DNA of 64,000 nt from Gerris lacustris. Lineage: Eukaryota; Arthropoda; Insecta; Hemiptera; Gerridae. Below the pieces are notes generated by a model. The model searched no databases. It was not told the DNA's origin and was given only the letters and a program-made list of their open reading frames with translations. This document shows, one piece after another, positions 1 to 10,719 of this stretch. The stretch spans positions 63,148,388 to 63,212,387 of the forward strand of contig OX578277.1 of NCBI GenBank assembly GCA_951217055.1. Reading direction: 5' to 3'. Within the stretch, counting starts at the first letter, position 1, and each line of letters starts with the position of its first letter. A program made the translations under genes and the position numbers.

Positions 1-219
1 TATTTATTGCTATGTTTATTATATGAGTTTTGTTTTTTTCTAATTCAATTTAATATGTTAATGTTTAGTATAATATTATTCAATGTAATGCCTGTTTCAC
101 TTAGTCGTTCTTCTTTCTTTTAAAAAAAGTTACAGTTATACGCTTAAAAAGAAAGGGGGGAAAAAGCATGTATCATATAAAAGGAATAAAATTAATTTTT
201 ACTTTTTTTGTTAATTCAA

Positions 220-400
220 AGTGGAGGCCCATTAATCAAAATAATTTCGGTTAGATGTAAATCTTGTGGTGCTAGTGGAAGTGTATAGGCGCCTGAAGGA
301 AAGCTACCTTATATACCCAGGTCAAGTGGGACTCGAAGAAGTGCCCCGTGTGTGGCCACAACTCCAGAACAAGTCGGATCTGTTCCGCACCTCTATATTA
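220..400 (+). other. Possible zinc-ribbon-like coding fragment, frame-broken
   Basis: A short GC-richer island in very AT-rich DNA. In the frame starting at 220 it encodes CKSCGASG and stops at 286-288. In another frame, just after a CAG at 318-320 that could be a splice acceptor, it encodes KKCPVCGH and then RTSRICSAP. Two C-x2-C pairs about 28 codons apart resemble a zinc ribbon, but they lie in different frames. Joining them would need a very short intron or a frameshift. I recognise no family. It could be a decayed exon, a transposon remnant or chance. Confidence 0.18.
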
Positions 401-2074
401 TCTATAACTCGCGCTTTATCGCTCCTTTTATAACTTGTTTATATTCATCAACGTTGTCATTGTGTTCCTTTAAGTTTACAAACCGGCTACTCATTTTTTT
501 TTTCAAAAGCCAGTTTTATTTTTATCTTGTTTGAACCAAGAAAATGTTTCTATTTTGGTTTTATATTTTGTTAATTATTTATTGTAATTAACATCTTTAG
601 TATAATTAATTATCTTTAAGAAATAAAAATCAAGTATTTACATTTGTGATCTGTTGAAGTATTAATTCATAAAATTAAAAATAATGTTAACTTTATGTTC
701 TACGTCCTGCTCTTTATCGCTTTTTACAGCTTGTTTATACGATTTATCGTTTTTATCGTTCTTTCTTAAAGTAAAAAAAGGCTACTATAATTTTAAGTCT
801 AACTCTCACTCTTAAATTAATTCATAAGGGATATTATGTGTAAAATATTTCTATTTATATATAAATATTTACGGTCAAAATTATTAGAATTCTCCTGTCA
901 GGTTAAACGTCATATTTATCCTACATAATACTGCTTATAAACAATAATAAATAATTATAGCTACTAGTTTAAAAAGATAAGTTAATATAAATTTGGGGAA
1001 GAAATTGGTCCAACAAATTGAACAAAACTTTCTAATATATATAGTGGTATAGGTATACTGAACGTAAATCTCATAATAATCAATTAACCAATTTATTATT
1101 AAACATATTCAAGAGGTGATTGCTTACATTTCGTTTTCGTTTTTTAGGTAAATCAGGTATTTTTTTCAATATCTAGGAAAAAAGTTATATTTGTAATTTG
1201 TATATGAAATTATTAAATTAATAAGAAATGTGAATTAAAATCTAGTGAAAGTAATAGTTTTATAAAACTGCCAGCTCTCATAAAATTTACTAATAAATAA
1301 TATATTCTTGATGTGTCAAATTTATTTTAACAATGATTAATAATTACGAGTTATCTTTTTCCGAGGATACATGTATATAAGCGTTATTATGAAATGAGTT
1401 TATATAATTCTTTTAGTGATTGCATTATTCATAAAAATTATATCTGATTTTAATCTTTATTTTCCTCAAAACATGAACATGCTTCATAAAGTTTTTTTTA
1501 TTTTTTTGGTTCTTAAAATTGTACTTCAATAATCGCATGTAAAATGACCACTAATCAGTATAATCAGATTAAAAAAAGCTTCATTGTAAGTAAATATATT
1601 AATTCATGTATCTAATGACAAAAATGTTATTTATTTTAGAGTTTAAATATATTCATAAATAACAAGTGACTACCAAAGTATAAAATTGAAAAGGGGAAAC
1701 ATTTTATATGCATTTTTTTCTATTGATTTACTCATTTTAGAGTGAATTATATTAAATAAATGTATTGCTGTTTATTGTGCAATGTGAATTACAGTATAAT
1801 TGAAGCTATTAACACCCAACCCATAGTTAGACTGGTTTAGGATAACTAATTCAGTAATAATTGTTACAAAGTGATTTGCTGATCAGAAAAAAAGCATAAC
1901 TGATGAATTATTGAGTTTTCTATTAAGTAATCTTTAATTAATCGTGATTTAAAATGGTGCAAAGAGTTCTGGTTAGCATTTTTATATAATAATTAATTTA
2001 ATCATTAATTAAGGTTACATTTTGCTTCCATGCTCATTGAAGGTAAAAAATTTCATTCTCATTAATTAATTTTT
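401..2074. other. AT-rich DNA, no gene seen
   Basis: No ORF, RNA gene or repeat boundary stands out. The sequence is rich in T and A runs with short direct and inverted AT motifs. Confidence 0.5.
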
Positions 2075-2440
2075 TGTGTCTCCTAATTCGAAAATTCCAA
2101 GACAGTAATCCGTTTCAGGCATCAGGGAACATTTTTGGTTTTGTGGGGGTTTATTAGTCTGTTGTTCAAGATTTTTGCGACACACATAAAGCTTTACTCA
2201 TCCTATATTGTTGAAATTTAGATTGGTACCATGTCAATTTCAACCTACTGCCTTTTCTGCATGTGCACAAACTTTTTGATTAACACCTGTACTTTTAAAG
2301 TAGTCATCTTATGAATATTTGAGTTTGGATAGTTTGTCAAAAGTAGCCCTAAAAATGTATAAGGCCCCATATTAATTTTAACTGTATTCGCACATTAAAT
2401 AAAAATAAGTGATACCTCGCTGGGTATCGAAGAGAATGGA
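2075..2440 (+). repeat. Family A interspersed repeat, copy 1 (diverged, partial)
   Basis: This stretch is recognisable by the block AAAATTCCAAGACAG followed by CATCAGGGAACATTTTTGG, shared with the copies at 8167, 8757, 12391 and 30276. It then follows the same order: a block near CCATGTCAATTTCAACC, a block near TGTGCACAAAC, and a block near AAAAGTAGCCCT. The stem-loop end is missing. It is the most diverged copy, so probably old. The family type is not established. Confidence 0.6.
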
Positions 2441-2501
2441 AGGTTATATCTTTTCGAAAGGTATCGAAAAACCATACTTTCAATTTTCATGTAACCATAT
2501 G

Positions 2502-2507
2502 TTTATT
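2502..2507 (-). terminator. Candidate polyadenylation signal of the mini-gene
   Basis: TTTATT on the plus strand reads AATAAA on the minus strand, about 100 nt downstream of the stop codon at 2603-2605. This matches the usual animal poly(A) signal, but the motif is common in AT-rich DNA, so support comes mainly from its position. Confidence 0.3.
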
Positions 2508-2602
2508 GGCTGACTTTTTTTTCGTTTTAAAGATTAATTTAAAATAGCAGTTAACAAATTTATAGTTAATTGTTAGAATCGAAATTTTGTGGAACTTAAA
2601 CT

Positions 2603-2779
2603 TCATACTACAAAAAAGCACAGAGTACCTAGAGTAAAGAAAGTTATTCCCATTACAAGGAAAGTATTAGTGCGTAGGTTTCGCGGGTTGATTCGTGATA
2701 AATAGCTTGGTTTGGTAGTGAAGTCCGACGTTTTGCGTCCACTTCTGGAAGTATCTTCAGGTTGTGGTTTGTGGTGCAT
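2603..2779 (-). CDS. Small tail-anchored membrane protein (58 aa), possible SMIM8-like
   Basis: The ORF runs from ATG (2779-2777) to TGA (2605-2603). Residues 1-38 are polar and basic (R12, R15, K16, K23, R29, R33, R36). Residues about 39-58 form one hydrophobic segment, FLVMGITFFTLGTLCFFVV, ending two residues before the stop. Basic residues before the segment predict the N-terminus in the cytosol. The ATG was chosen because it is the first one after a TATA/initiator promoter; the same frame extends upstream to 2806 without another ATG. The spacing N31-P32, nine residues, V42-M43 recalls the small membrane protein SMIM8, but this is a weak comparison from memory. A minus-strand GTAGTATGA overlapping the last codons could be a splice donor, so the protein may continue in another exon. 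Confidence 0.45.
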   Translation of the reverse strand: MHHKPQPEDTSRSGRKTSDFTTKPSYLSRINPRNLRTNTFLVMGITFFTLGTLCFFVV

Positions 2780-2811
2780 CGTGATGTCAACTAGAAGCAA
2801 AAACACGATAT

Positions 2812-2845
2812 ACTGATGACTGGCGAGAAGGACAGCGAATTTATA
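2812..2845 (-). promoter_or_regulatory. TATA + initiator core promoter of the mini-gene
   Basis: Read on the minus strand, TATAAAT (2845-2839) is followed by the initiator TCAGT (2816-2812). The A of the initiator lies 31 nt from the first T of the TATA box, the canonical spacing for arthropod core promoters. The predicted start site is 2814, giving a 5' leader of 35 nt before the ATG. No clear DPE is seen. Confidence 0.5.
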
Positions 2846-2849
2846 CTGC

Positions 2850-3766
2850 TAATCACTTGATAACCCAGCTATTTATTCAGAAAAGGGTTAGTGATTTATT
2901 AAAATTGTGTAGTTCATTGACAAAACTTCAACTATATATTAAATAATCTGGTAATCGATGATAACTAAATTCTCTCATACTGAAAAGATAACTTTAAAGT
3001 TATCGGAACAAGGAAAGTGTTATTTTAACATTAAGTTAGTTGATTCAATCGATATTCAGTAAAACTTACTAATTTCTACTGAAAAATGAGTCAAAGTGTT
3101 AACAGACTAAAAGGGAATGATTTAAAGTTTTAAGGGGAAATTATTAAAGCATAATCATTTTATAAATTTGATTGTAAAAATATGAAAATTTCTAAAAGCA
3201 GTTCAAATCACAGAATTAGAACACCCATCTAAATCTAATTGCTGCCCATCTAATTTGTGCTCCGACTTTTGGTGGGAGCACTATTTAAGGCAGGGTAGAG
3301 TTAGACTATTTACTATTTAGTAAAGAATAGATTAGATTGTGATTGCTCTTCATTTACTGAATAGTGTAGCCCTATTTAAGTAGTAATTAAACAAAAAATT
3401 TTTATAATACTCTAAATGTTTTATATATCAGCTACTTGCTATGCCGGACTTTGATGAGAAACTATAGTGGCACTTGGTGTGTAAACACCTAATCTCTTAG
3501 AGAGATTATTTTAGCAAATTCAACCTGAATACTGTCCCATTTATTAAGCTTATGTAAACTAGTTTAAAGACGTGTGGCATTCTAAATAGATCCACAGGCA
3601 ACATTTAACACTGTTTTAACTAACTTCTTGCTTCTATACTTGAAAATGATAAACAAAGGCATTTGAAAATTAAATAATTAAGTATTAAGGTTTTATTATT
3701 ATTTCTTTTTTATTTGACGTATAAATTAATTATGCTTTATATAATAAATCCTATCATAAAAATAAT
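2850..3766. other. AT-rich DNA, no gene seen
   Basis: No coding or RNA feature is recognised. A small hairpin (GTGCTCC pairing with GGAGCAC) sits near 3255-3285. Confidence 0.45.
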
Positions 3767-3768
3767 TA

Positions 3769-4325
3769 GAGGTCGACCAAGAAGTCATGGAAATGAGAGG
3801 AGTGCGCTAGTGTCGACATGTACAGTCAGTTTTTGATATAATAGACCACGGTCAAAAAACACAGTGTTGTTCTTCTGTTATTAATAATTTTATTTTTGAT
3901 AACTTCTATATTTTTTGCAACAGGCAACACTGTACCTGATAAGAAATCACTAATAATATACGATAATACCTTTATATTATTATTTATTGATTATTCATAA
4001 TAATATTCTTTAAATCTAAATCGATATTCTTTTTCCTTAATCTATTTTTTTTCTTCCTCTTTATTTCTGAGTTTGATTTGGATTTAGAACAGTTGTGACT
4101 ATAGTTCGTGTTGTATAAAAACAAACAAAACAGGAAACCTAACAGATTGGAAACCTTCCTGTTGTTATTCGTGAGATTTGACATAACTGGGCATGTCATA
4201 CAAACTAGGAATGGTTATTGTCTTAGCACCCGACTGTACTGACTTCGGCACTACTCGGAAGTTCCGATTTTAAACGAAGTTAAGCTTTCCGTTTCTCCCG
4301 TGTTCATGACTTCTTGGTCGACCTC
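3769..4325. mobile_element. Non-autonomous Tc1/mariner-like MITE, 557 bp
   Basis: The element is bounded by a perfect 21-bp terminal inverted repeat beginning GAGGTCGACCAAGAAGTCAT at 3769 and mirrored at 4305-4325. Each end is flanked by TA (3767-3768 and 4326-4327), the target duplication of Tc1/mariner elements. No transposase is present; the only notable ORF inside (3984-4199, minus) is low complexity. A harbinger-type 3-bp target duplication was considered but fits the flanks less well. Confidence 0.75.
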
Positions 4326-4329
4326 TAGT

Positions 4330-5500
4330 AATATATACTTTCTACTGATACATATTAAACAAAAACAAACTTGTTGTGGTCAAACAAGTTAAAATCATTT
4401 TTTGTGACTAAAATCAATTATAAAAAAAAAAATTGATTTAAAAATATATCCTGGGTTATAATTATTACAATTTAAAAATAAATTACCCACTGTGGAAATA
4501 TGGCCAATTAGATATGAAAAAACGAACGTCGATCGCGTGTAAACTATAATTTTTGATTAACTTTAGTGTTAGTAAATATTGTTTAGTTTTTTCTGAATTC
4601 TGTTATTTTTAATGATAGTACCGTTTACTTGTGAATTTTGAGAGCACTATTTTAGCTGCTTAGTAATTAGTCAGTGAGTTTTTCCTTTATCGACTGATGA
4701 GGATGAGTATTCAAAACCAATTGGAATTATATTTTAGTTTACATTTATCTATTTTAAAAATCATTTAAGGAATTTCAACTGCTAGAAAAGAGCCTATGCA
4801 TTTGGTATATCTTGGTTTTTTATTTGTCAAATATTCCACTTTATCAGTAACATATTTATGTCCAAACTCTCTGTAGCTGTTGATTCTTACGTATGAATAA
4901 TCTTAAAAACCATTTAGTGTCTGATAATATTTATATGAGATATATTTTCAAAATTTTTCTCTCCCCGAATCGACTCTATACACCTGACAGATGGTACACT
5001 ATATTATGTGGGCCTAAGTAATTCTAATATATTTTACAAATACATATCTTCCATTATCATTGCATAGAAATACGACACTGAAACTGTATTTACAATGTTT
5101 AGGAGCGTCTTTGTCCATTTTAGACTGAAATTGAAAATATATATTTTGTAAACAAGAAAATGTAACTCAATGTTACAAAAACAGGTTTTTTATTTATAGT
5201 TATTGAACTGATTAATATGCATTGGATAAAATAATAGGTATGTAACTTTGTAAGTTTATTGAACTAAATAATTCATGATTTAAATTATAGCAAAAACTAT
5301 CAAATATTAACATAATATATATTATTATTTTTTGACGACTTTTTTTATCTAAATTATTAATAATAATAATAATAAATTATTAAATTAATAAACTTCTATT
5401 AATTTGTTAATAGAAGATATTGTATTATAGAAGGTATTGTTAAATTTATAAAGAAAAATTATATTTCACTTGAATTAATGTTTATATATATGTTTGTATG
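4330..5500. other. AT-rich DNA, no gene seen
   Basis: Mostly A and T runs, with a short (TAA)n stretch near 5355-5375. No supported gene. Confidence 0.45.
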
Positions 5501-5507
5501 TAGAATA

Positions 5508-5550
5508 AAACGAGACTGAAGATGACCTTATCAAAATGGTCGAAACGTTT
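5508..5550 (+). other. Hammerhead-like core motif
   Basis: CTGAAGA (5516-5522) matches the CUGANGA box of hammerhead ribozymes. GACC (5524-5527) can pair with GGTC (5538-5541), and GAAAC follows at 5542-5546. The flanks AAACG (5508-5512) and CGTTT (5546-5550) are complementary. An extra T after the first box and no clear cleavage strand argue against an active ribozyme. Similar motifs occur in Penelope-like and other retroelement tails, so it may mark a retroelement relic. Confidence 0.25.
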
Positions 5551-5559
5551 CTAAAATGA

Positions 5560-6200
5560 AATATTGAAAACATTTAATATCTACTAAATTATTAAATTAT
5601 TAATTAAATTAGTATGTAATTGCAAATTTAACTAGGTACAACCAAAATAAAACTCTAATACAACCAAAACTCTAATAATACAGCATTTTGAGTATTAGGA
5701 TATTAGGGACTTAGTGATTCTTAATTTTAATTGTTAAATAGCACATGCGGTTCTATTCTTGCTTTAATAATTTTGTATACGGTCCCTTTTCAATTCCTTA
5801 TGTTATAGAAACGACCTCCCACAAATAGATTAGATATAGATTTGTTAGTAATTTACAATGAGTAAATAAGTTTAACCTAATCTTAGTCAAACCAGCTTAA
5901 TTAATTTGGAATGTTAGAACCATACTATTTAATTTGGTTTAACAGTGATATTTTGTAGAAAGAAGAAATAAAATTTAGATGTGTTAAAAAATTAATTTTA
6001 TTCATGCTTGTGCAGGTAAAATTATCATTTAAATAAATGTCTTGTTCCTCACCAGAAATTATATGAGGTAACCACGCCAGCTGAAAGGTAGTGTGTAGAA
6101 ATACCAGTAAGTCAATAAAGTATCGCTGTGTTGATTGTTCATTGCATTTAACACTTCATTTATTCTTTATTAAGATGTCAGTTTTAGATACCGTCTTCCT
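5560..6200. other. AT-rich DNA, no gene seen
   Basis: No recognisable feature. The last part leads into the long ORF at 6203 without a convincing TATA box. Confidence 0.4.
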
Positions 6201-6202
6201 TT

Positions 6203-6673
6203 ATGACGTTTGAAGTGCGGCATGATGTAAAATATAAGAGTAGAAATCTTTCTAGAAATATAGTAAAAATTCATAAAGCTTTTGAACGGAGGGGACAAAA
6301 AAGCGTTGTCAGCTGTATTTTTATTGTTTTGTTTCTTGTTGCTTCTCTCTGTCCACTAGAAGTTGTAAAAACGGTCTGCTGCCGTGTCACACAACTGTCA
6401 GTCCATCGGTTTTATTACGATTTTGTGAAAAAAGGTCTGTGTAAGCATTCAGTAGGTTGGGTTGCCGACCGCCTCCCGAAAATTATTATAATTGCTCGCT
6501 TCTCTGGCAAGGTCTTGGACTTGAACATTCTCTTTCTCTTTCTCTTGTTATATTTTTACCCCCCTTTTAGTTCACTCTCACTCCCTTTCATCCTTCCCTA
6601 CTGTTATTATGGTGAACTCCTTTGGGCCGCGTGGCAGGTTCTTTCTGGTCGAACAAATTCCTTACATGATTAA
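6203..6673 (+). CDS. Unrecognised 156-codon ORF with hydrophobic segments
   Basis: This is the longest ORF not made of microsatellite or recombinase repeat. The N-terminal third is basic (VRHDVKYKSRNLSRN, then AFERRG). One hydrophobic segment lies near residues 36-52 (CIFIVLFLVASLCPL) and a longer one near residues 108-138. A rough estimate for this composition predicts well under one such ORF by chance. However, the last half is pyrimidine-rich on this strand, which lowers stop frequency. No family, promoter or splice signals are recognised. It may be a real small membrane protein, an exon, or a chance ORF. Confidence 0.2.
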   Translation: MTFEVRHDVKYKSRNLSRNIVKIHKAFERRGQKSVVSCIFIVLFLVASLCPLEVVKTVCCRVTQLSVHRFYYDFVKKGLCKHSVGWVADRLPKIIIIARFSGKVLDLNILFLFLLLYFYPPFSSLSLPFILPYCYYGELLWAAWQVLSGRTNSLHD

Positions 6674-6679
6674 TTTTGA

Positions 6680-8100
6680 TACATAACCGCTGGGGACTGT
6701 GTTTGACCCGAGACATGATTAATTCGATATAATTTTGATATACTGTGAGAGCAACATTGGAGCAAAAAGCTTTTCTTTTTTTTCAAAGGGTTAGAAAAAT
6801 AAAAACAAAAAAGTATATCTTAACACTGAAGTATTATTTTGTTTTGATTTATGCAGATTTATTACTTAAACTAAATGTTACAATTATTGGTTTCTTAACA
6901 TAAAAATATTAATAGCAACAATCACTAATCAACTTTACTCAAATATTATATTTTACAAAAAAATAAACACGTTATTATATCACATGCACCAAAAAGAAAA
7001 AAAATCATTTTTTTTAACAGCCACAGCACTTCGAGCGATCTCAGCATATGCATTTCCCACTAAAGATAAAAGCGTAGGGCTGTATTAACAATTTACTAAA
7101 ACTATTTATAGTTACTTTGGTCGCTTGCTATTACTAGTTGTTAGAAGTCCTTTTTATTATTATTTTTTTTTTTAACAAAATATAACTATATTTTCTACTT
7201 TTTAATTATTTTCAAAGTAAATTTTGTAATACATCCTAACCTCACTAAGCTTTCAGTGGTCGTGGTTGAATTTTGAAAATAAAATTATAATCTTTGCAGT
7301 TTAAAATAAATTATTTAAAAGGAAATAACCTGTTTTTCGTTGTCTATATTTTGTTTTCGAATTGTATCGCCAACATTTTTTCGGCTACCACTAATAATTT
7401 TGTAAAACCATTGACAGATTGAAAGTATTGCCATCGGTACGTAATCTGTGCAAGTTTCTGCTTTCTAGGTAGTCGGGAAGTGGTTAAACAATATATAGAT
7501 TACAAGATTTGTCCCTGAAAAGCACTGTAAGCTAATAAAATGCGTGTACAAAAGTTAATACCAAACATTTGATATGTTTTAACTTATAATATTAAAGATA
7601 TATTCGTTATAATTGCATGGATTTAGTGTTTTAATATAAAAGAAACAGCATTTGTATGATATTAATATTAGTTTAATGTAATACATCATTCATCGTAATA
7701 AATTGTAGGATTACAGCGGTAATCCCATTCAACTCCTTTAAAGTTTACACTACTTAAAAGCAAGCTGCTCAAAAACAAGTTTTTACATTAAATTTAGAAG
7801 CTAACTCCTGCATAGATGGCACTTTTTCTAGTGCATGTTGTAGATGCTAAAATTTCTTTAAAAAAAAAAAATAATAATAAGAATTTTTATTTTCTTTAAA
7901 GACTGTAATCTGTTGCATAACGTATAACTAAGTCACAAAATGTCATTACATCTTATTCTTTGTGCTAACAATTAATTCAATTTTTTAAATTCCAAAACAA
8001 TATAATAATGAAATAACATAAACTGCGTAAGTTTGATTTTACAGATAAAACAGTTTATGTACTCCTTTAAGTTGGCCTCCACAGATGTTTCCATATCTAA
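6680..8100. other. AT-rich DNA, no gene seen
   Basis: No supported feature. A- and T-rich runs occur near 7150 and 7860. Confidence 0.45.
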
Positions 8101-8104
8101 TTTT

Positions 8105-8142
8105 AATAATGCTTTTGTTATGTAATTAACAAAAGCATTATT
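8105..8142. repeat. Perfect 16-bp inverted repeat
   Basis: AATAATGCTTTTGTTA (8105-8120) is mirrored exactly at 8127-8142, with a 6-nt loop. It lies just outside family A copy 2, so it may be a small foldback or insertion scar. Confidence 0.6.
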
Positions 8143-8166
8143 AATAATCATGCCTTTAGAAAAAAA

Positions 8167-8735
8167 AGACTGCCAATTGGTGTGGCACATAGCTTCCTCT
8201 CATCCTATAACGTACTTTATTGATTATATGCTTTTACGAGCCGTTATTGTCTAATTTGTTTGTTTCCCCCATTTTTATAATCTGTCAAAATTGTTTGGAT
8301 TTTTTACATGAATTAAAGTATCAATTTAGCAAAAGTTAAAGTGCCTAGACGGTTCAAATTAATCTGGGGCTATCTGCGGGTTACTTTTGATAAACTATAA
8401 AAGTTTCATACATATCAGATAAGTACTTATGAAGCTGTTGGCGTAGATAATGTATGTTTGTGTGGATGTAGAAACGAACAAATGAACGCAGAAGGTTGAA
8501 GGTTGTTATGGGACCAACAATGGGCTAATCATGATCTACCATCCAAATTTCATTAAAATCGGACGTGTAGTTTTTAGGATATGACGGTTCGCAAAAATAG
8601 AGCGACATGCAGACACGGATTCATAAATGTTCTGTCTTCTGTCTTGGAATTTTTGAAGTCGGAGACATAAAATATTTTCGTTCTTCAGAACGATCACATA
8701 GCTTCTGTTACCTTTGTTAAGCTCGGAAGCAAAAA
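8167..8735 (-). repeat. Family A interspersed repeat, copy 2
   Basis: Near full length, about 570 bp, in inverse orientation to the copies at 2075 and 12391. It starts GACTGCCAATTGGTGTGGCA and ends in the stem-loop that closes the family. Shared internal blocks include ATGGGACCAACAATGGGCTA and TTTCATTAAAATCGGACGTG. The latter resembles a phrase common in arthropod interspersed repeats and retroelement tails. The stem-loop end is slightly degraded here (CCTTTGTTAAG). It forms a direct tandem with copy 3, separated by about 20 bp. Confidence 0.75.
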
Positions 8736-8756
8736 TAAAATAATTCTAGAATTAAA

Positions 8757-9357
8757 ATAGACTGGCAATTGGTGTGGCACTTAGCTTCCTCGCATCCTAT
8801 CCACGTACTTTATTGGTTTTATGCCTTTACAAGTCATTACTGTCAAATTGGTTTAATTGTTTCCCCCGTTTCTTTTAATCTGTCAAAATTGTTTAGATTT
8901 TTTACACGAATTAAAGTATCAATTTAGCAAAAGTTAAAAAACGTAGACGGTTCAAATTAATCTGGGGCTATCTGCGGGTTACTTTCGATAAACTATAAAA
9001 GTTTCATTCAAATCAGATAAGTACTTTTGAAGCTATAGGTGTAAATAAATGTATGTTTGTGCGCATTTGGAAGAGAAACAAATAGACGCAGAAGGTTAAA
9101 ACTTATATGGGACCAACAATGGGCTAATTAGGACCAACCACCCAAATTTCATTAAAATTGAACTTGTAGTTTTTAAGATATGTTGGCTCGCAAAAATAGA
9201 ACGACAGACTGACAGACAGACACGTAACCAAAAATGTTCCCTGATGTCTGAAACGGATTTCTGTCTCGGAATTTTTGAAATCGGAGACCTAAACATTTTT
9301 TGTTCTTCAGAACGATCAGATAGCTTCCGTTACCTTCGGTAAGCTCGGAAGCAAAAA
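8757..9357 (-). repeat. Family A interspersed repeat, copy 3 (best reference copy)
   Basis: A near-complete copy of about 600 bp in the same orientation as copy 2. It starts ATAGACTGGCAATTGGTGTG. At the other end, TTACC-TTC-GGTAA forms a stem inside GCTTCCG...CGGAAGC, preceded by a second small palindrome, GTTCTTCAGAACG. The two overlapping minus-strand ORFs within it (9096-9296, 9173-9382) are translations of the repeat and show no known domain. Whether it is a DNA element or a retroelement tail is unresolved, because I see no clear target duplication. Confidence 0.75.
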
Positions 9358-9369
9358 TCTTATAAAGTA

Positions 9370-9709
9370 AACTGACAAACATTCTGGCATTTCTTTAAAT
9401 GGAAATAGCTGGTTTTACTATATCAATTTTTTAACTACATAATTTGTGCTCCGTTTAACATTATAAGTATTTCAATATCTTTAAATATTTTTATGCTAAT
9501 TAAAAAAGTTTCAGTTCACTTATTCCACTAATCGTTAACTCTTAGTAGTTGATCTAGGATGGATTTTTTTCCAAGACTTGCTTCAAGCTCATGTTTACAG
9601 AAAATTGGCTCTGTTATTTTTTTAACTCCAACCAAGATACAAATATGGTGCCCTATTATTAAACCACTTACATAAAATTGCATTCTCCTCACCACCCACC
9701 TATTGAAAC

Positions 9710-9748
<39 letters not shown>

Positions 9749-10520
9749 CAAACTAAAATTATGGGACCCACGAATTGTTTTTTAGAATCTTATAAAAGGA
9801 TTTAGTAACAGCCTTCCGTTTTTCTTTTCCTTTTTTTTTTACAAAATCAATTTATAACCAATTTCAATTATTATATTATTTTTACTCTTCTAATATTTAA
9901 CATTGCCTCTATTCTTGTTTACATTTATTTAAAAAAGAATAACAATAAAATAAGCACAATATTTATATACAATTTTTACAGTAAAAAAAAACAAGATAGG
10001 TAATACATTTTTTATATCATAATTTGTTGAACGATTTATAAAAAATCTAGGTATGATGGCTGTTACTATGCCATGAATATGTCTCGTAACAAATTATAGT
10101 TTATAGAGGCGCTTGCATAGTTGGTAGGCGACAGAATAGTAGTCCACTAATTGATACGAATGTCTAACAAATGTAAACTAATGATCCCTCAAAGCTCTTG
10201 TAATGGTGATAAGTTAACCTCCTAATTATTCATTTCAACCGCATATTTTATCTCTTTTTGCATAGTTTAAACCATCGTAAATTTTCCTTGCCTACTTGTA
10301 ACGCATTTCTCATAAACAATTTCGCTTTTATATTTTGTTTTGTTTTTATAAAATAAATTTAACATACTATTCGGGTTCTAACCCAATTTACACTGACTTT
10401 GCTACTTAATTCATTTTAATTAATTGTAACGTTTGAATAAATTATGTATGTGCTATAGAAGTAACACTTAACAAAATAAATTACCCATGTATATTACTAA
10501 TTTATTTTAGTGATAGTTTT
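9370..10520. other. AT-rich DNA with a 37-nt T run
   Basis: A T homopolymer occupies 9712-9748. It could be the complement of a retroposon poly(A) tail. No gene is seen. Confidence 0.45.
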
Positions 10521-10710
<190 letters not shown>

Positions 10711-10719
10711 ATTATTATT

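Noticed and set aside
4686..4722. CTGATGAGG motif that looked like a hammerhead ribozyme
   Set aside because: The required GAAA box is missing (CAAAAC instead) and no cleavage strand is seen.
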